Source: an uncultured Roseibium sp.
GTDB lineage: Bacteria; Pseudomonadota; Alphaproteobacteria; Rhizobiales; Stappiaceae
DNA length: 64,000 bases
Assembly (NCBI RefSeq): GCF_947494555.1
Contig: NZ_CANLVF010000007.1
Span: 310,001-374,000, forward strand
Reading direction: 5' to 3'
The stretch's first letter is position 1. Every line of letters begins with the position of its first letter. The notes below the pieces were generated by a model, which was not told where the DNA came from, did no database searches, and was given only the letters and a program-made list of their open reading frames with translations. Shown here piece after piece: positions 50,981 through 59,687 of this stretch. The position numbers and the translations under genes were made by a program.

Positions 50981-51988
50981 ATGAAAAAAAGACCAACAAT
51001 TCTGGACGTTGCGGACAAGGCCGGCGTGTCGAAATCGACGGTTTCGCTCGTGCTGCAGAATTCCCTGTTGGTCAAGCAATCGAAACGCGATGAGGTCAAA
51101 AAGGCAATCAAGGACCTCGGGTATGTCTACAACCGTTCCGCGGCCGGATTGCGGGGCGCTGAGTCCGGACTGATCGGTCTGATTATCAACGACCTGCGCA
51201 ACCCGTTTTTCACGGAGTTTGCCGCGAGCGCACAAATGGAATTTGCGCGCAAGGGATATGCGACGGTCATTGCGAACACCGACGAGGATCCCGAAATACA
51301 GGCCCAGGTGATCGATTCCATGATCGAACACGGTGTTTCGGCTTTCGTCATCTCTCCGGCCTATGGTGGTGACGCCAACGCGTTCGATTCCATTCAGCGA
51401 GCGGGTATCCCGACGCTGCAGGTCCTTCGCCAAATCGACCAGCGCACCGATATTTTCCCCTTTGCGACGCATGATTACGCAGTCGGAGGCCGTTTGGCGA
51501 CAAACCACCTCCTCGATCTAGGATGCCGGAACATCGCTTTTGCAGGCGGCCTCAAGGACCGTCCGATCACAAACGAGAGAATGTCCGGCTATAGCGCCGT
51601 CATGATGGATCGGGGCCTCGCGGCGCAGACGTTTCACGGCAGGCCATCGCGGTCATTCGGCCGGGATCTGGCGCTTCAGATCGCAACCGAACGGCCGGAA
51701 ATCGAAGCCGCCATCTGCTTCAGCGATCTTGTTGCGCTTGGCATGATTTCCGGATTTGCGGAGGCCGGCGTGAAGGTCGGCACGGATTTTCGGATCGTGG
51801 GTTTCGATGACATCGAGGAAAGCTCTCTTGTCTTCCCGCGTCTCAGTTCCATCAGGTGCAACACGGAACACTTCGGACGGAGTTCCGCCCAGACGATGCT
51901 GTCCTGGATCGTGGATGGCGAACGCCCTCCCGACCTCAGGCACTACGATGTAAAGCTCATCGAGCGCCAATCAAGCACCGGCATCTGA
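50981..51988 (+). CDS. LacI-family transcriptional regulator
   Basis: The 335-residue protein has an HTH right at the N-terminus (PTILDVADKAGVSKSTVSLV, then GYVYNRSAAGLRGAESG) and an effector domain starting LIGLIINDLRNPFFTEFAAS. It is part of the plus-strand operon, 22 bases after the DUF993 gene, unlike the divergent LacI at 40094. Its recognition helix (TVSLVL) is closer to the LacI at 2511-3602 than to that at 40094. It is a candidate to bind the twin palindromes at 35150-35195, which the local LacI may not recognise. Confidence 0.93.
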   Translation: MKKRPTILDVADKAGVSKSTVSLVLQNSLLVKQSKRDEVKKAIKDLGYVYNRSAAGLRGAESGLIGLIINDLRNPFFTEFAASAQMEFARKGYATVIANTDEDPEIQAQVIDSMIEHGVSAFVISPAYGGDANAFDSIQRAGIPTLQVLRQIDQRTDIFPFATHDYAVGGRLATNHLLDLGCRNIAFAGGLKDRPITNERMSGYSAVMMDRGLAAQTFHGRPSRSFGRDLALQIATERPEIEAAICFSDLVALGMISGFAEAGVKVGTDFRIVGFDDIEESSLVFPRLSSIRCNTEHFGRSSAQTMLSWIVDGERPPDLRHYDVKLIERQSSTGI

Positions 51989-52638
51989 TGACCAGAAAAA
52001 TCACCGGTCCGTCTGCAACATCGTCAATCGACGGTTCACTTGCTCATTCTAGGGAACAGACCCTCGAAACTCTTCTGAGCGCAGCGCATGCGCTGATATT
52101 CGATTGCGACGGCACGCTGCTGAAAACACCTGATCTCTACACAGTCGGCTGGCAATATGCTTTCAAAAAGACCGGATTGGATATGGATGCAGGCTGGTAT
52201 CACGAGCGTGCCGGCATGTCGGAACACGTTCTTATGGACGCCTTCGAAGCGGAAAAGAATATGGTCCTTGACCGTGATCGGACGGTCAGGGATCTGCGGC
52301 AGTATATCCTGGAGAACATTCACTCTGTTCAGGAGATATCAAAGGTCGCCTCGATCGCACGCGCGAAACACAGACATATGCCGATGGCGGTCGCGTCGGG
52401 AGGGTCAAGGCAAATCGTCCTGGCCTCACTGGAGGCATCGGGCCTGTTACCCCTGTTCGATGCAATCGTGACGATTGATGATGTCGAACATGCAAAGCCG
52501 GCTCCGGACCTGTTTCTCGAAGCGGCAAGCAGGCTGAAAACGCTGCCAGAGGCCTGTCTCGTTTTTGAAGACAGTGCTCAGGGACTTCAGGCAGCGGCCA
52601 ATGCAGGAATGACGGCGATCGATGTTGCGGTCATATGA
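51988..52638 (+). CDS. HAD-superfamily phosphatase (beta-phosphoglucomutase-like)
   Basis: The 216-residue protein has HAD motif 1 LIFDCDGTLLKTP, motif 2 VASGGSRQIV, the Lys of motif 3 in HAKPAPDLF, and motif 4 VFEDSAQGLQAA. The cap domain between motifs 1 and 2 (about 50-115) is the small helical type of phosphoglycolate/2-deoxyglucose-6-phosphate phosphatases. It removes phosphate from a small sugar phosphate. Its ATG overlaps the LacI stop by one base, so it is the last gene of this operon. About 25 residues precede motif 1, longer than usual. Confidence 0.9.
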   Translation: MTRKITGPSATSSIDGSLAHSREQTLETLLSAAHALIFDCDGTLLKTPDLYTVGWQYAFKKTGLDMDAGWYHERAGMSEHVLMDAFEAEKNMVLDRDRTVRDLRQYILENIHSVQEISKVASIARAKHRHMPMAVASGGSRQIVLASLEASGLLPLFDAIVTIDDVEHAKPAPDLFLEAASRLKTLPEACLVFEDSAQGLQAAANAGMTAIDVAVI

Positions 52639-52744
52639 TACACGGCAAACATGACCGGCGAGGCATCCGTGCGCTGGTGCACAAAAGATGCGCACCGCGC
52701 GACAGGAAGCAGGTCTGTTGAGACTGTGACGCGACCGCGGCGTT

Positions 52745-53269
52745 TCAGCCGACGATCATCTGTTTCATTTTCAAGGCTTCGTATTCCAGCTCGGTCAGGC
52801 GGAAGTTGACGACGTCACCGATTGTGATCATGCCGCATAACTTGCCGTCTTCCATGACCGGCAGGTGACGGAACCGTCCTTCGGACATCACCTTGAGAAC
52901 GGTGACAAGCGGGTCGGAGGGAGCACAAGTCTTCACGTCACGCGTCATCAGACCATCGACCTGCTGCGGAAGTGTCTGGCCTGGCGTTTCAGCAAGCTTT
53001 CGAACGATATCGCGCTCCGAAAGGATACCGATCATCCCGCCGCTTTCATCCGTCACAAGCAGGGCGCCGATACGCTTGTCGCGCAGCACCTCGACAGCTG
53101 TCTTGACGGTATCGCTCGGCAACACAGAAAAGACGTTCGAACCCTTTTTCTCCAGAATCTTGGAAACAGTGCTCGTCGTCGATCCGAGATTTGTATCTAC
53201 GGACTGACTGACCGTCCTTTTATCCTCAGCATCGCCGCGCATGGGAGCCTGATAGGAACTGGGGGCCAT
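52745..53269 (-). CDS. CBS-domain pair protein
   Basis: The 174-residue protein has two CBS domains (about 48-105 and 112-165): VFSVLPSDTVKTAVEVLRDK, ALLVTDESGGMIGILSERDI and VMSEGRFRHLPVMEDGKLCG. CBS pairs bind adenosyl nucleotides and sense energy state. The N-terminal 35 residues are Ser/Thr-rich without a domain. GAAGGAAG precedes the ATG. It follows nqrM on the same strand, about 180 bases downstream, so it could be linked to NQR control, but many such stand-alone proteins exist. Confidence 0.92.
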   Translation of the reverse strand: MAPSSYQAPMRGDAEDKRTVSQSVDTNLGSTTSTVSKILEKKGSNVFSVLPSDTVKTAVEVLRDKRIGALLVTDESGGMIGILSERDIVRKLAETPGQTLPQQVDGLMTRDVKTCAPSDPLVTVLKVMSEGRFRHLPVMEDGKLCGMITIGDVVNFRLTELEYEALKMKQMIVG

Positions 53270-53450
53270 GGGGACTTCCTTCTCACCGTTGAGTTCAGCG
53301 TTCGCAGCGGAATCTTACGACAGGATTTGCGAATATGATACGCCCAAAAGTCGGTGGAATTACGGTGAGGTGACGCACAGAGAAAATGCAGCCGTGTTCC
53401 CTGTCATCAGAATGCAGGATTCCCGAAAAATCATCGATTCGGGTGAAACG

Positions 53451-53696
53451 TCAGACGGCTTCTGCCGGCTCTTCCATTTTTTCAAGCATCTTGCGCGCAC
53501 GCGGGCACTGCAGCTTGTCGCGCAGCGGACTGTCGGGATCGACGTCTTTCTGGCACACAACGCATTTGTCGGCGCCGGAAATCGCGTTGAGTCCACCACA
53601 ACTGCCCTTGATGGTCTTACCCATGAAGATAACGCCGAGCGACATGCCCGCCACGACAAGCATAAGCAACACAAACGCAATCAGGAAAGTAGCCAT
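53451..53696 (-). CDS. nqrM: NqrM, NQR complex maturation factor
   Basis: The 81-residue protein has an N-terminal membrane helix (TFLIAFVLLMLVVAGMSLGV) and four cysteines (Cys33, Cys45, Cys48, Cys64) in SCGGLNAISGADKCVVC and KLQCP. This is the NqrM pattern (formerly DUF539), a protein required to build the Fe site between NqrD and NqrE. It lies between apbE and the CBS gene, close to the divergent nqrA-F operon, exactly the expected neighbourhood. Confidence 0.95.
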   Translation of the reverse strand: MATFLIAFVLLMLVVAGMSLGVIFMGKTIKGSCGGLNAISGADKCVVCQKDVDPDSPLRDKLQCPRARKMLEKMEEPAEAV

Positions 53697-53727
53697 GTCA
53701 GTCTTCTAGGCAATGCCCGTTGATGTT

Positions 53728-54759
53728 TCAGTCGGCTTTTTGCAACGCCTCGAACGCGCTGCTGGCCTTGGTAACATATGTGTTCTTGTCGCCATTTTCA
53801 TCTCGGGAAATGAAATAAACGGCAATGTCATTGGCTTCGGCGATCTCAAGACCTCTTTCCGATCCAAGCACAAGCATTGCGGTCGCCCAGGCGTCCGCCA
53901 TCATGGCGTCATCGGCCACAACGCTCACCGAGGTTGTCCAGTGAGTTATAGGCTTGCCCGTCACCGGATCGATAATGTGGGAATAACGCACGCCGTCATG
54001 TTCCACGAAATTGCGATAATCGCCCGACGTTGCGAGTCCCTTGCTTTCCAACGGCACGATGAGCTCGACAGCTTTTTCACCCGGTTCCGGCTTTTCGATC
54101 CCGATCCGCCAGGCCTTGTCTTCCGCATTGCGTCCACCCGTTACGAGGTCGCCGCCGATTTCGACCATATAGTTCTCAACTCCGAGCGCCTTGAGTTTGC
54201 CTGCAACGGCATCGATCCCGAACCCCTTGGCAATTGCCGACAGGTTGATGCCGACTTCCGGGGCGGATTTCGAAAGCGTGGAATCCTCCGCCTTGAGAAT
54301 CAGTTTGTCAGCCTGCCCGACGAAGCTGAGCGCAGTCTCGATGTCTGTATCCGAGGGCACCGGATCTGCCGGTTCACGCGGCCCGAAACCCCAAAGCTCG
54401 ATGAGCGGTCCGAGCGTGACGTCGAATTTGCCGTCACTCAGCTTGTGCACCTCATTTGCCGCTGCCATCACCGTCACAAAGTCACCTGAAACAGAGACTG
54501 GGCCGGTTTCGGTGGAAACGTTGAACCGGGACACTTCCGATCCCTTGTCCCAGTTGGACATTTTGGCGTTCACATCGGCAAGGACAGCCTCGACATCGGC
54601 TGCAAGAGCAGCTTCCTCAAGAGTGTCCGGGGGACCGACAACCGAAACATTGTAAGTCGTGCCCATCGTTTCGCCGGACAACGTGATGACCTTCGGCGGT
54701 TCTTCGCCGAAACAGGCTGAAACGGTAAGAGCTGCGAGGATGGCGAGTGTCTTTTTCAT
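53728..54759 (-). CDS. apbE: FAD:protein FMN transferase ApbE
   Basis: The protein of about 343 residues has a lipoprotein signal (KKTLAILAALTVSACFGEEP) and the ApbE domain: GETMGTTYNVSVVGPPDTLE, NVNAKMSNWD-type helix read as DVNAKMSNWDKGSEVSRFN, INLSAIAKGFGIDAVAGKLK, and YMVEIGGDLVTGGRNAEDKA. It moves FMN from FAD onto Thr residues of NqrB and NqrC in the periplasm. It is divergent from nqrA, and its presence next to nqrM makes the locus self-sufficient for NQR assembly. The start is ATG 54759 or 54771. Confidence 0.95.
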   Translation of the reverse strand: MKKTLAILAALTVSACFGEEPPKVITLSGETMGTTYNVSVVGPPDTLEEAALAADVEAVLADVNAKMSNWDKGSEVSRFNVSTETGPVSVSGDFVTVMAAANEVHKLSDGKFDVTLGPLIELWGFGPREPADPVPSDTDIETALSFVGQADKLILKAEDSTLSKSAPEVGINLSAIAKGFGIDAVAGKLKALGVENYMVEIGGDLVTGGRNAEDKAWRIGIEKPEPGEKAVELIVPLESKGLATSGDYRNFVEHDGVRYSHIIDPVTGKPITHWTTSVSVVADDAMMADAWATAMLVLGSERGLEIAEANDIAVYFISRDENGDKNTYVTKASSAFEALQKAD

Positions 54760-55044
54760 GGCATCAAACATCGGATTGCATGTGGTCTATTGGGCAAATG
54801 CCAAAGGATGCGTTAACCTTGCCTGGTGCATGGTGCGCACTTGGACGGACACAGAGGCTTGGTTAGGGGGCTGATACTGTTTTTTAAGTAAGAACGCCAG
54901 TTGTTTTTCTGCTGGCATTCAAATAAATGCTGTCGCGTTGACCTATCGGTGACAGCAAGGAAAGCGTGGGCGGCGAGTCGAATTCACCATCACTGAAAGC
55001 TAACTTAAAACTGCGGCACTCTCCACATCCGCAGCAGGTTGAAG
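54760..55044. promoter_or_regulatory. Divergent apbE/nqrA promoter region
   Basis: This intergenic region should hold promoters for both the nqr operon and the apbE-nqrM genes. Two short inverted repeats are visible: GCTGTC at 54929-54934 with GACAGC at 54951-54956, and GCCAG/CTGGC arms around 54897-54915. No convincing -35/-10 pair is seen for either direction, and no operator type is recognised. Confidence 0.45.
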
Positions 55045-56388
55045 ATGGACACAATTAGCATCAAAAAAGGTCTGGACCTGCCACTCCAGGGCGCACCAGA
55101 ACAAAAGATCCACCCGGGGCAAACCTTTCGCTCAGTCGGACTGGTTGGGCTGGATTATATCGACCTCAAGCCGAAAGTCCTGGTTCAGGATCAGGAGGAA
55201 GTAAAGCGGGGAACGCCCCTTTTCTTTCACAAGGACAATCCCGATGCGGTGATTGTGTCCCCTGTCACCGGCCGTGTGAGAGCAATCAACCGCGGTGCCC
55301 GGCGCGTTTTGCAAAGTGTTGTCATCGAAGCCCATGACCTTGATGACAAAGGCATCGAGTTCGGCAGCATTCCCGACGATGCCGACCCGGATACGGTTCG
55401 AAACACCATCTGCGCCGCAGGTCTTTGGACGTCTTTCAAAACCAGGCCCTATTCCAAGGTGCCGCAGACGGATTCCAAGCCCCTCGCGATATACGTAACC
55501 GCAATTGAAAGTGAGCCGCTGGCCGCGAACGCCAGTGTGATTATCGAGGAGCGCCTCGAGGATTTTGAAAAAGGCCTGCTTGCCGTTTCCAAGCTCTCGG
55601 ACGGCCCGACGTACCTATGCCAATCACCAGGTCTTTCCTTCGATGGTGCTGGAAAGGCCGGCGTCACATCGGTCGGCTTCACCGGACCGCACCCGTCGGG
55701 TCTGGCCGGGACCCACATGCATTTTCTGACACCGCCGCGCGCCGAGCAACCCGTCTGGACGATCTCTTACCAGGACGTTCTCGCCATCGGTGCGCTTGCA
55801 CGGACCGGATTTCTGGATCCGGCGCTTGTCGTGTCTCTTTGCGGTCCGATTGCCAAAAATCCCCGTCTCGTGCGCACGATCCGCGGCGCCTCGATCGAGG
55901 ACCTAACAGAAGGTGAAATCGCTGAAGACGTCACACCCCGCGTTCTGTCCGGCTCCGTCCTGAGCGGCCGCGAAGCGGAAGGTCCGTTTAGTTTCGTCGG
56001 GCGCTATCATCGGCAGATCTCGATGATTGAAGAAGACAAGAAGCAGATCCCGCTCGGCTGGATCCGCCCGATGCCCGGCAAATACGCAGTTCAACCTGTG
56101 CTGGGCTCGGCCTTTGCCAAAAAGCTTTATGCGCTGACAAGCAACCTGAACGGTGGTCGCCGCGCGATGGTTCCGACCGGAACATTTGAAGAGCTGATGC
56201 CACAGGATTTCCTGCCGACGCAGCTCTTGCGGGCGCTATTGATCAAGGACACCGACGCGGCACAAGCGCTTGGCGCGCTTGAACTTGACGAAGAAGATCT
56301 CGGTCTCGTCGGGTTCGCCTGCCCGGCGAAATACGAATACGGCATCGCCCTGCGCGAATGCCTGGAAAAAATCGAAAAGGAGGGCTGA
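55045..56388 (+). CDS. nqrA: Na+-NQR subunit A
   Basis: The 447-residue protein reads as NqrA from the start (ISIKKGLDLPLQGAPEQKIH) with QEEVKRGTPLFFHKDNPDAV, TGRVRAINRGARRVLQSVVI, and GRYHRQISMIEEDKKQIPLG. It is a peripheral cytoplasmic subunit that binds quinone in the Na+-pumping NADH:quinone reductase. The length is normal. ATG at 55045 is chosen (AGCAGG six bases before); an in-frame TTG lies two codons upstream. First gene of nqrABCDEF. Confidence 0.97.
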   Translation: MDTISIKKGLDLPLQGAPEQKIHPGQTFRSVGLVGLDYIDLKPKVLVQDQEEVKRGTPLFFHKDNPDAVIVSPVTGRVRAINRGARRVLQSVVIEAHDLDDKGIEFGSIPDDADPDTVRNTICAAGLWTSFKTRPYSKVPQTDSKPLAIYVTAIESEPLAANASVIIEERLEDFEKGLLAVSKLSDGPTYLCQSPGLSFDGAGKAGVTSVGFTGPHPSGLAGTHMHFLTPPRAEQPVWTISYQDVLAIGALARTGFLDPALVVSLCGPIAKNPRLVRTIRGASIEDLTEGEIAEDVTPRVLSGSVLSGREAEGPFSFVGRYHRQISMIEEDKKQIPLGWIRPMPGKYAVQPVLGSAFAKKLYALTSNLNGGRRAMVPTGTFEELMPQDFLPTQLLRALLIKDTDAAQALGALELDEEDLGLVGFACPAKYEYGIALRECLEKIEKEG

Positions 56389-56392
56389 TACG

Positions 56393-57601
56393 TTGGGTCT
56401 GCGCCAGTTCTTTGACCGTATCGAACCCCTTTTTGAAAAAGGCGGAAAATACGAAAAGTTGTTCCCCATCTACGAAATGGTGGAATCCTTTGTCTACACG
56501 CCGAAAACCGTGACGAAAAACGCGCCTCATGTGCGCAGTTACGTCGACATGAAGCGGATCATGACCTATGTGGTCATTTCCACGATCCCCTGCATATTGT
56601 TTGCGTTCTACAATACCGGATGGCAGGCCAATTCGGCGCTCGCTTCGCTCGGGCCGGAGGCCCAGACCGGGTGGCGCATCTGGATCCTGCAAGCATTCGG
56701 CATCGGACTTGACCCGACAAACGTCTTCGCCTGCCTGGCGCACGGCGCGCTCTATTTCTTCCCCATCTATATTATGACGCTGGTCGCCGGCGGTATCTGC
56801 GAGGTCGTGTTCGCAACCATCAGGGGCCATGAGGTCAACGAGGGTTTCCTCGTCACGTCGATGCTCTACACCCTGATCCTGCCAGCCTCGACGCCACTTT
56901 GGCAGGTTGCTCTCGGCATCGCCTTTGGCGTGGTGATCGGCAAGGAAGTCTTCGGGGGGACGGGCAAGAACTTTCTCAACCCGGCGCTCACGGGCCGGGC
57001 CTTCCTGTACTTCGCCTATCCGGCGCAAATGTCGGGCGACACCGTGTGGGTGCCCGTTGACGGCTTTTCCGGTGCGACCGCGCTATCGGTGACCGCGTCG
57101 GAAGGCTTCCAGCAACTTGCGGCTTCCGGTATGACCTGGTGGGATTCATTTATCGGGTTCATACCGGGAAGCCTTGGAGAAACCTCGACACTGGCGTGCC
57201 TGATCGGCCTTGCCTTCCTGCTGGTAACAAAGATTGCCAACTGGCGCCTGATTGTCGGCTGCCTGGCGGGCATGATCGGTTTCTCGCTACTGTTGAACGT
57301 CATCGGATCCAGCACCAACCCGATGTTCGCAATGCCCTGGTATTGGCATCTCGTGCTGGGCGGTTACGCTTTCGGTCTGGCCTTCATGGTCACCGAACCG
57401 GTTTCGGCATCTCATACCAACATGGGCCGGTACTTCTACGGTGCTCTCGTCGGCGTCATGGTGGTCCTGATCCGCGTGATCAACCCGGCGTTCCCGGAAG
57501 GAATGATGCTCGCCATCCTGTTTGCCAATGTTTTCGCACCGCTGATCGATTATTTCGTCGTTCAGGCGAATATCAAACGGAGACTGCGCCGCTATGGCTG
57601 A
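56393..57601 (+). CDS. nqrB: Na+-NQR subunit B
   Basis: The 402-residue membrane protein has about ten hydrophobic segments and the NqrB pattern (RQFFDRIEPLFEKGGKYEKL, FNPALTGRAF-type segment read as FLNPALTGRAFLYFAYPAQM). FMN is expected covalently on Thr229 of the SGAT motif in GFSGATALS. It binds riboflavin and forms the Na+ channel core. The start is TTG at 56393, supported by AAGGAGGG seven bases before; no ATG fits. Five bases separate it from nqrA, and its end overlaps nqrC by eight bases. Confidence 0.97.
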   Translation: MGLRQFFDRIEPLFEKGGKYEKLFPIYEMVESFVYTPKTVTKNAPHVRSYVDMKRIMTYVVISTIPCILFAFYNTGWQANSALASLGPEAQTGWRIWILQAFGIGLDPTNVFACLAHGALYFFPIYIMTLVAGGICEVVFATIRGHEVNEGFLVTSMLYTLILPASTPLWQVALGIAFGVVIGKEVFGGTGKNFLNPALTGRAFLYFAYPAQMSGDTVWVPVDGFSGATALSVTASEGFQQLAASGMTWWDSFIGFIPGSLGETSTLACLIGLAFLLVTKIANWRLIVGCLAGMIGFSLLLNVIGSSTNPMFAMPWYWHLVLGGYAFGLAFMVTEPVSASHTNMGRYFYGALVGVMVVLIRVINPAFPEGMMLAILFANVFAPLIDYFVVQANIKRRLRRYG

Positions 57602-58415
57602 CAACACTCCCGACAACAACAGCGGCAAGGGCCCGCTCCGGCGGTTTTTGGACCTGCCGACGGATTCGATCCCGAAAACGCTTTTCGTCGCCATCGCGCT
57701 TTGCCTGTTCGCCTCCATGGTCGTGTCCGTTGCAGCCGTATCGCTGCGGCCGATCCAGGAAGAGAACAAGCTGCGCGACAAGCGCATCAACATCCTTCAG
57801 GTGGCCGGGGTCTACGCTCCGGGAGCGAATGTCAGGGAAGCGTTCGAAGCGTTCGAGCCCCATGTGCTTGACCTGACGACGGGCAGGTTCACCGAAGAAT
57901 TCGATGTCGCGACGTTCGATGAGCAGGTTGCCGCCGCCGATCCTGATCTGAGCCGCGCACTCGCCAGCGATCCGGCCGGCATCGGCCGCCAATCGAACTT
58001 CAAGACGATCTATCTCCTGCGCAGGGAGGACGGATCCATCGACAAGGTCATTCTGCCGGTCCACGGCTACGGTCTCTGGTCGACCCTATACGGGTTCATC
58101 GCGCTGGAAGACAACGGCAACGACATCTTCGGGCTCCAGTTCTATCAGCACGCGGAGACACCGGGCCTTGGCGCGGAAGTCGACAATCCGCGCTGGAAAT
58201 CGCTCTGGGCCGGCAAGAAACTGCGGGACGACAACGGCGACCTGCAGATCACGGTCGACAAGACAGCACCACCCGCGGGCGAAGACTTTCATATTGACGC
58301 CCTGGCTGGCGCGACTCTCACGTCGCGCGGTGTGGACAACCTTGTAAAATTCTGGATGGGTGAAGAGGGTTACGCGACCTTCTTGAACAACCTGCAGGCA
58401 GGAGAGATCTCATGA
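57594..58415 (+). CDS. nqrC: Na+-NQR subunit C
   Basis: The 273-residue protein has one N-terminal membrane helix (TLFVAIALCLFASMVVSVAA) and a periplasmic FMN-binding domain with QFYQHAETPGLGAEVDNPRW. The flavinylation motif reads DALAGATLTSRG, with Thr241 as acceptor; Ala replaces the common Ser before GAT. It passes electrons between the 2Fe-2S/Fe centre and NqrB. It overlaps nqrB by eight bases and nqrD by four, consistent with translational coupling. Confidence 0.97.
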   Translation: MADNTPDNNSGKGPLRRFLDLPTDSIPKTLFVAIALCLFASMVVSVAAVSLRPIQEENKLRDKRINILQVAGVYAPGANVREAFEAFEPHVLDLTTGRFTEEFDVATFDEQVAAADPDLSRALASDPAGIGRQSNFKTIYLLRREDGSIDKVILPVHGYGLWSTLYGFIALEDNGNDIFGLQFYQHAETPGLGAEVDNPRWKSLWAGKKLRDDNGDLQITVDKTAPPAGEDFHIDALAGATLTSRGVDNLVKFWMGEEGYATFLNNLQAGEIS

Positions 58416-59065
58416 CTCAGAAACGCAGGGAACTGCTTGTCGACCCGCTTGTCGACAACAACCCGATCACGCTGCAGGTTCTCGGGATCTGTTCAGCGCT
58501 GGCCGTCACGTCTTCCTTGCAGGTGTCCTTCGTGATGGCGCTTGCAGTGATTGCGGTGACCGGCTTCTCCTCCATGTTCATCTCAATGCTGCGCAATCAC
58601 ATTCCAGGTTCCATCCGGATCATTGTGCAGATGGTGATCATCGCGTCGCTGGTGATCCTGGTCGACCAGATCCTCAAGGCTTTTGCCTACGAGATCTCCA
58701 AGACACTTTCTGTTTTCGTCGGCCTCATCATCACCAACTGCATCGTGATGGGGCGTGCGGAAGCGTTCGCCATGAAGAACCCGCCAGTCGCATCGTTTCT
58801 CGACGGTGTCGGCAACGGGCTCGGCTATGGCCTGATCCTGATGCTGGTCGGCTTCATTCGCGAACTCTTCGGCGCCGGCTCACTGTTTGGGATCACCATT
58901 CTCGAAACCGTCAACAATGGCGGCTGGTACGTGCCGAACGGCATGCTGCTGCTACCCCCATCGGCGTTCTTCATCATCGGTCTTCTGATCTGGGCCTTCC
59001 GCACCTGGAAGCCGAAACAGGTCGAGGAACGCGAATTCAAGATCCAGACCGTTGAGGCCCATTGA
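58412..59065 (+). CDS. nqrD: Na+-NQR subunit D
   Basis: The 217-residue membrane protein has six hydrophobic segments. The early LLVDPLVDNNPITLQVLGIC and the LIITNCIVMGRAEAFAMKNP segment (with the Cys that helps hold the Fe centre) mark NqrD. With NqrE it forms the inverted membrane pair that contains the Fe site assembled by NqrM. Its stop overlaps the nqrE ATG by one base. Confidence 0.97.
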   Translation: MTQKRRELLVDPLVDNNPITLQVLGICSALAVTSSLQVSFVMALAVIAVTGFSSMFISMLRNHIPGSIRIIVQMVIIASLVILVDQILKAFAYEISKTLSVFVGLIITNCIVMGRAEAFAMKNPPVASFLDGVGNGLGYGLILMLVGFIRELFGAGSLFGITILETVNNGGWYVPNGMLLLPPSAFFIIGLLIWAFRTWKPKQVEEREFKIQTVEAH

Positions 59066-59673
59066 TGGAAGGTTTGATCTCACTCGCCGTCAAAGCGATT
59101 TTCGTTGAGAACCTCGCGCTGTCCTTCTTTCTCGGCATGTGCACTTTCATTGCCGTTTCGAAGAAAATCTCCACGGCAATCGGTCTCGGCATTTCGGTCA
59201 TGGTCGTGCAGACGATCACCGTACCGACAAACAACCTGTTGCTGACTTATCTTCTGAAACCCGGTGCGCTTGCCTGGGCCGGGTTTTCCGATGTCGATCT
59301 GACCTTCCTTGGCCTGATCACCTATATCGGTGTCATCGCGGCCATGGTTCAGATCCTGGAGATGATCCTCGATAAGTTCTTCCCGCCGCTTTACAACGCA
59401 CTTGGCATCTTTCTGCCTCTGATTACCGTGAACTGCGCCATTCTCGGCGGATCCCTGTTCATGGTCGAGCGTGACTACGACTTTGCGCAGGCAACGACCT
59501 ACGGCCTGTCTTCCGGCTTTGGCTGGGCACTCGCAATCACGGCAATGGCCGGCGTCCGCGAGAAGCTTAAATATTCGGATGTTCCAGACGGTCTTCAGGG
59601 TCTCGGCATCACATTCATCACCGCAGGTCTGATGGCCATGGCCTTCATGTCCTTCAGCGGCGTCAAACTCTAA
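59065..59673 (+). CDS. nqrE: Na+-NQR subunit E
   Basis: The 202-residue membrane protein has six hydrophobic segments and NqrE signatures VENLALSFFLGMCTFIAVSK and LGIFLPLITVNCAILGGSLF; both contain Cys residues of the intramembrane Fe site. ATG at 59065 overlaps the nqrD stop; the adjacent TTG at 59062 is not needed. Length is normal for the family. Confidence 0.97.
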   Translation: MEGLISLAVKAIFVENLALSFFLGMCTFIAVSKKISTAIGLGISVMVVQTITVPTNNLLLTYLLKPGALAWAGFSDVDLTFLGLITYIGVIAAMVQILEMILDKFFPPLYNALGIFLPLITVNCAILGGSLFMVERDYDFAQATTYGLSSGFGWALAITAMAGVREKLKYSDVPDGLQGLGITFITAGLMAMAFMSFSGVKL

Positions 59674-59687
59674 GGGAGACGATCGGA

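Noticed and set aside
54929..54956. Inverted repeat GCTGTC/GACAGC as a specific nqr operator
   Set aside because: Arms are only six bases with a 16-base spacer, which is too common by chance to name as an operator; mentioned only in the region entry.
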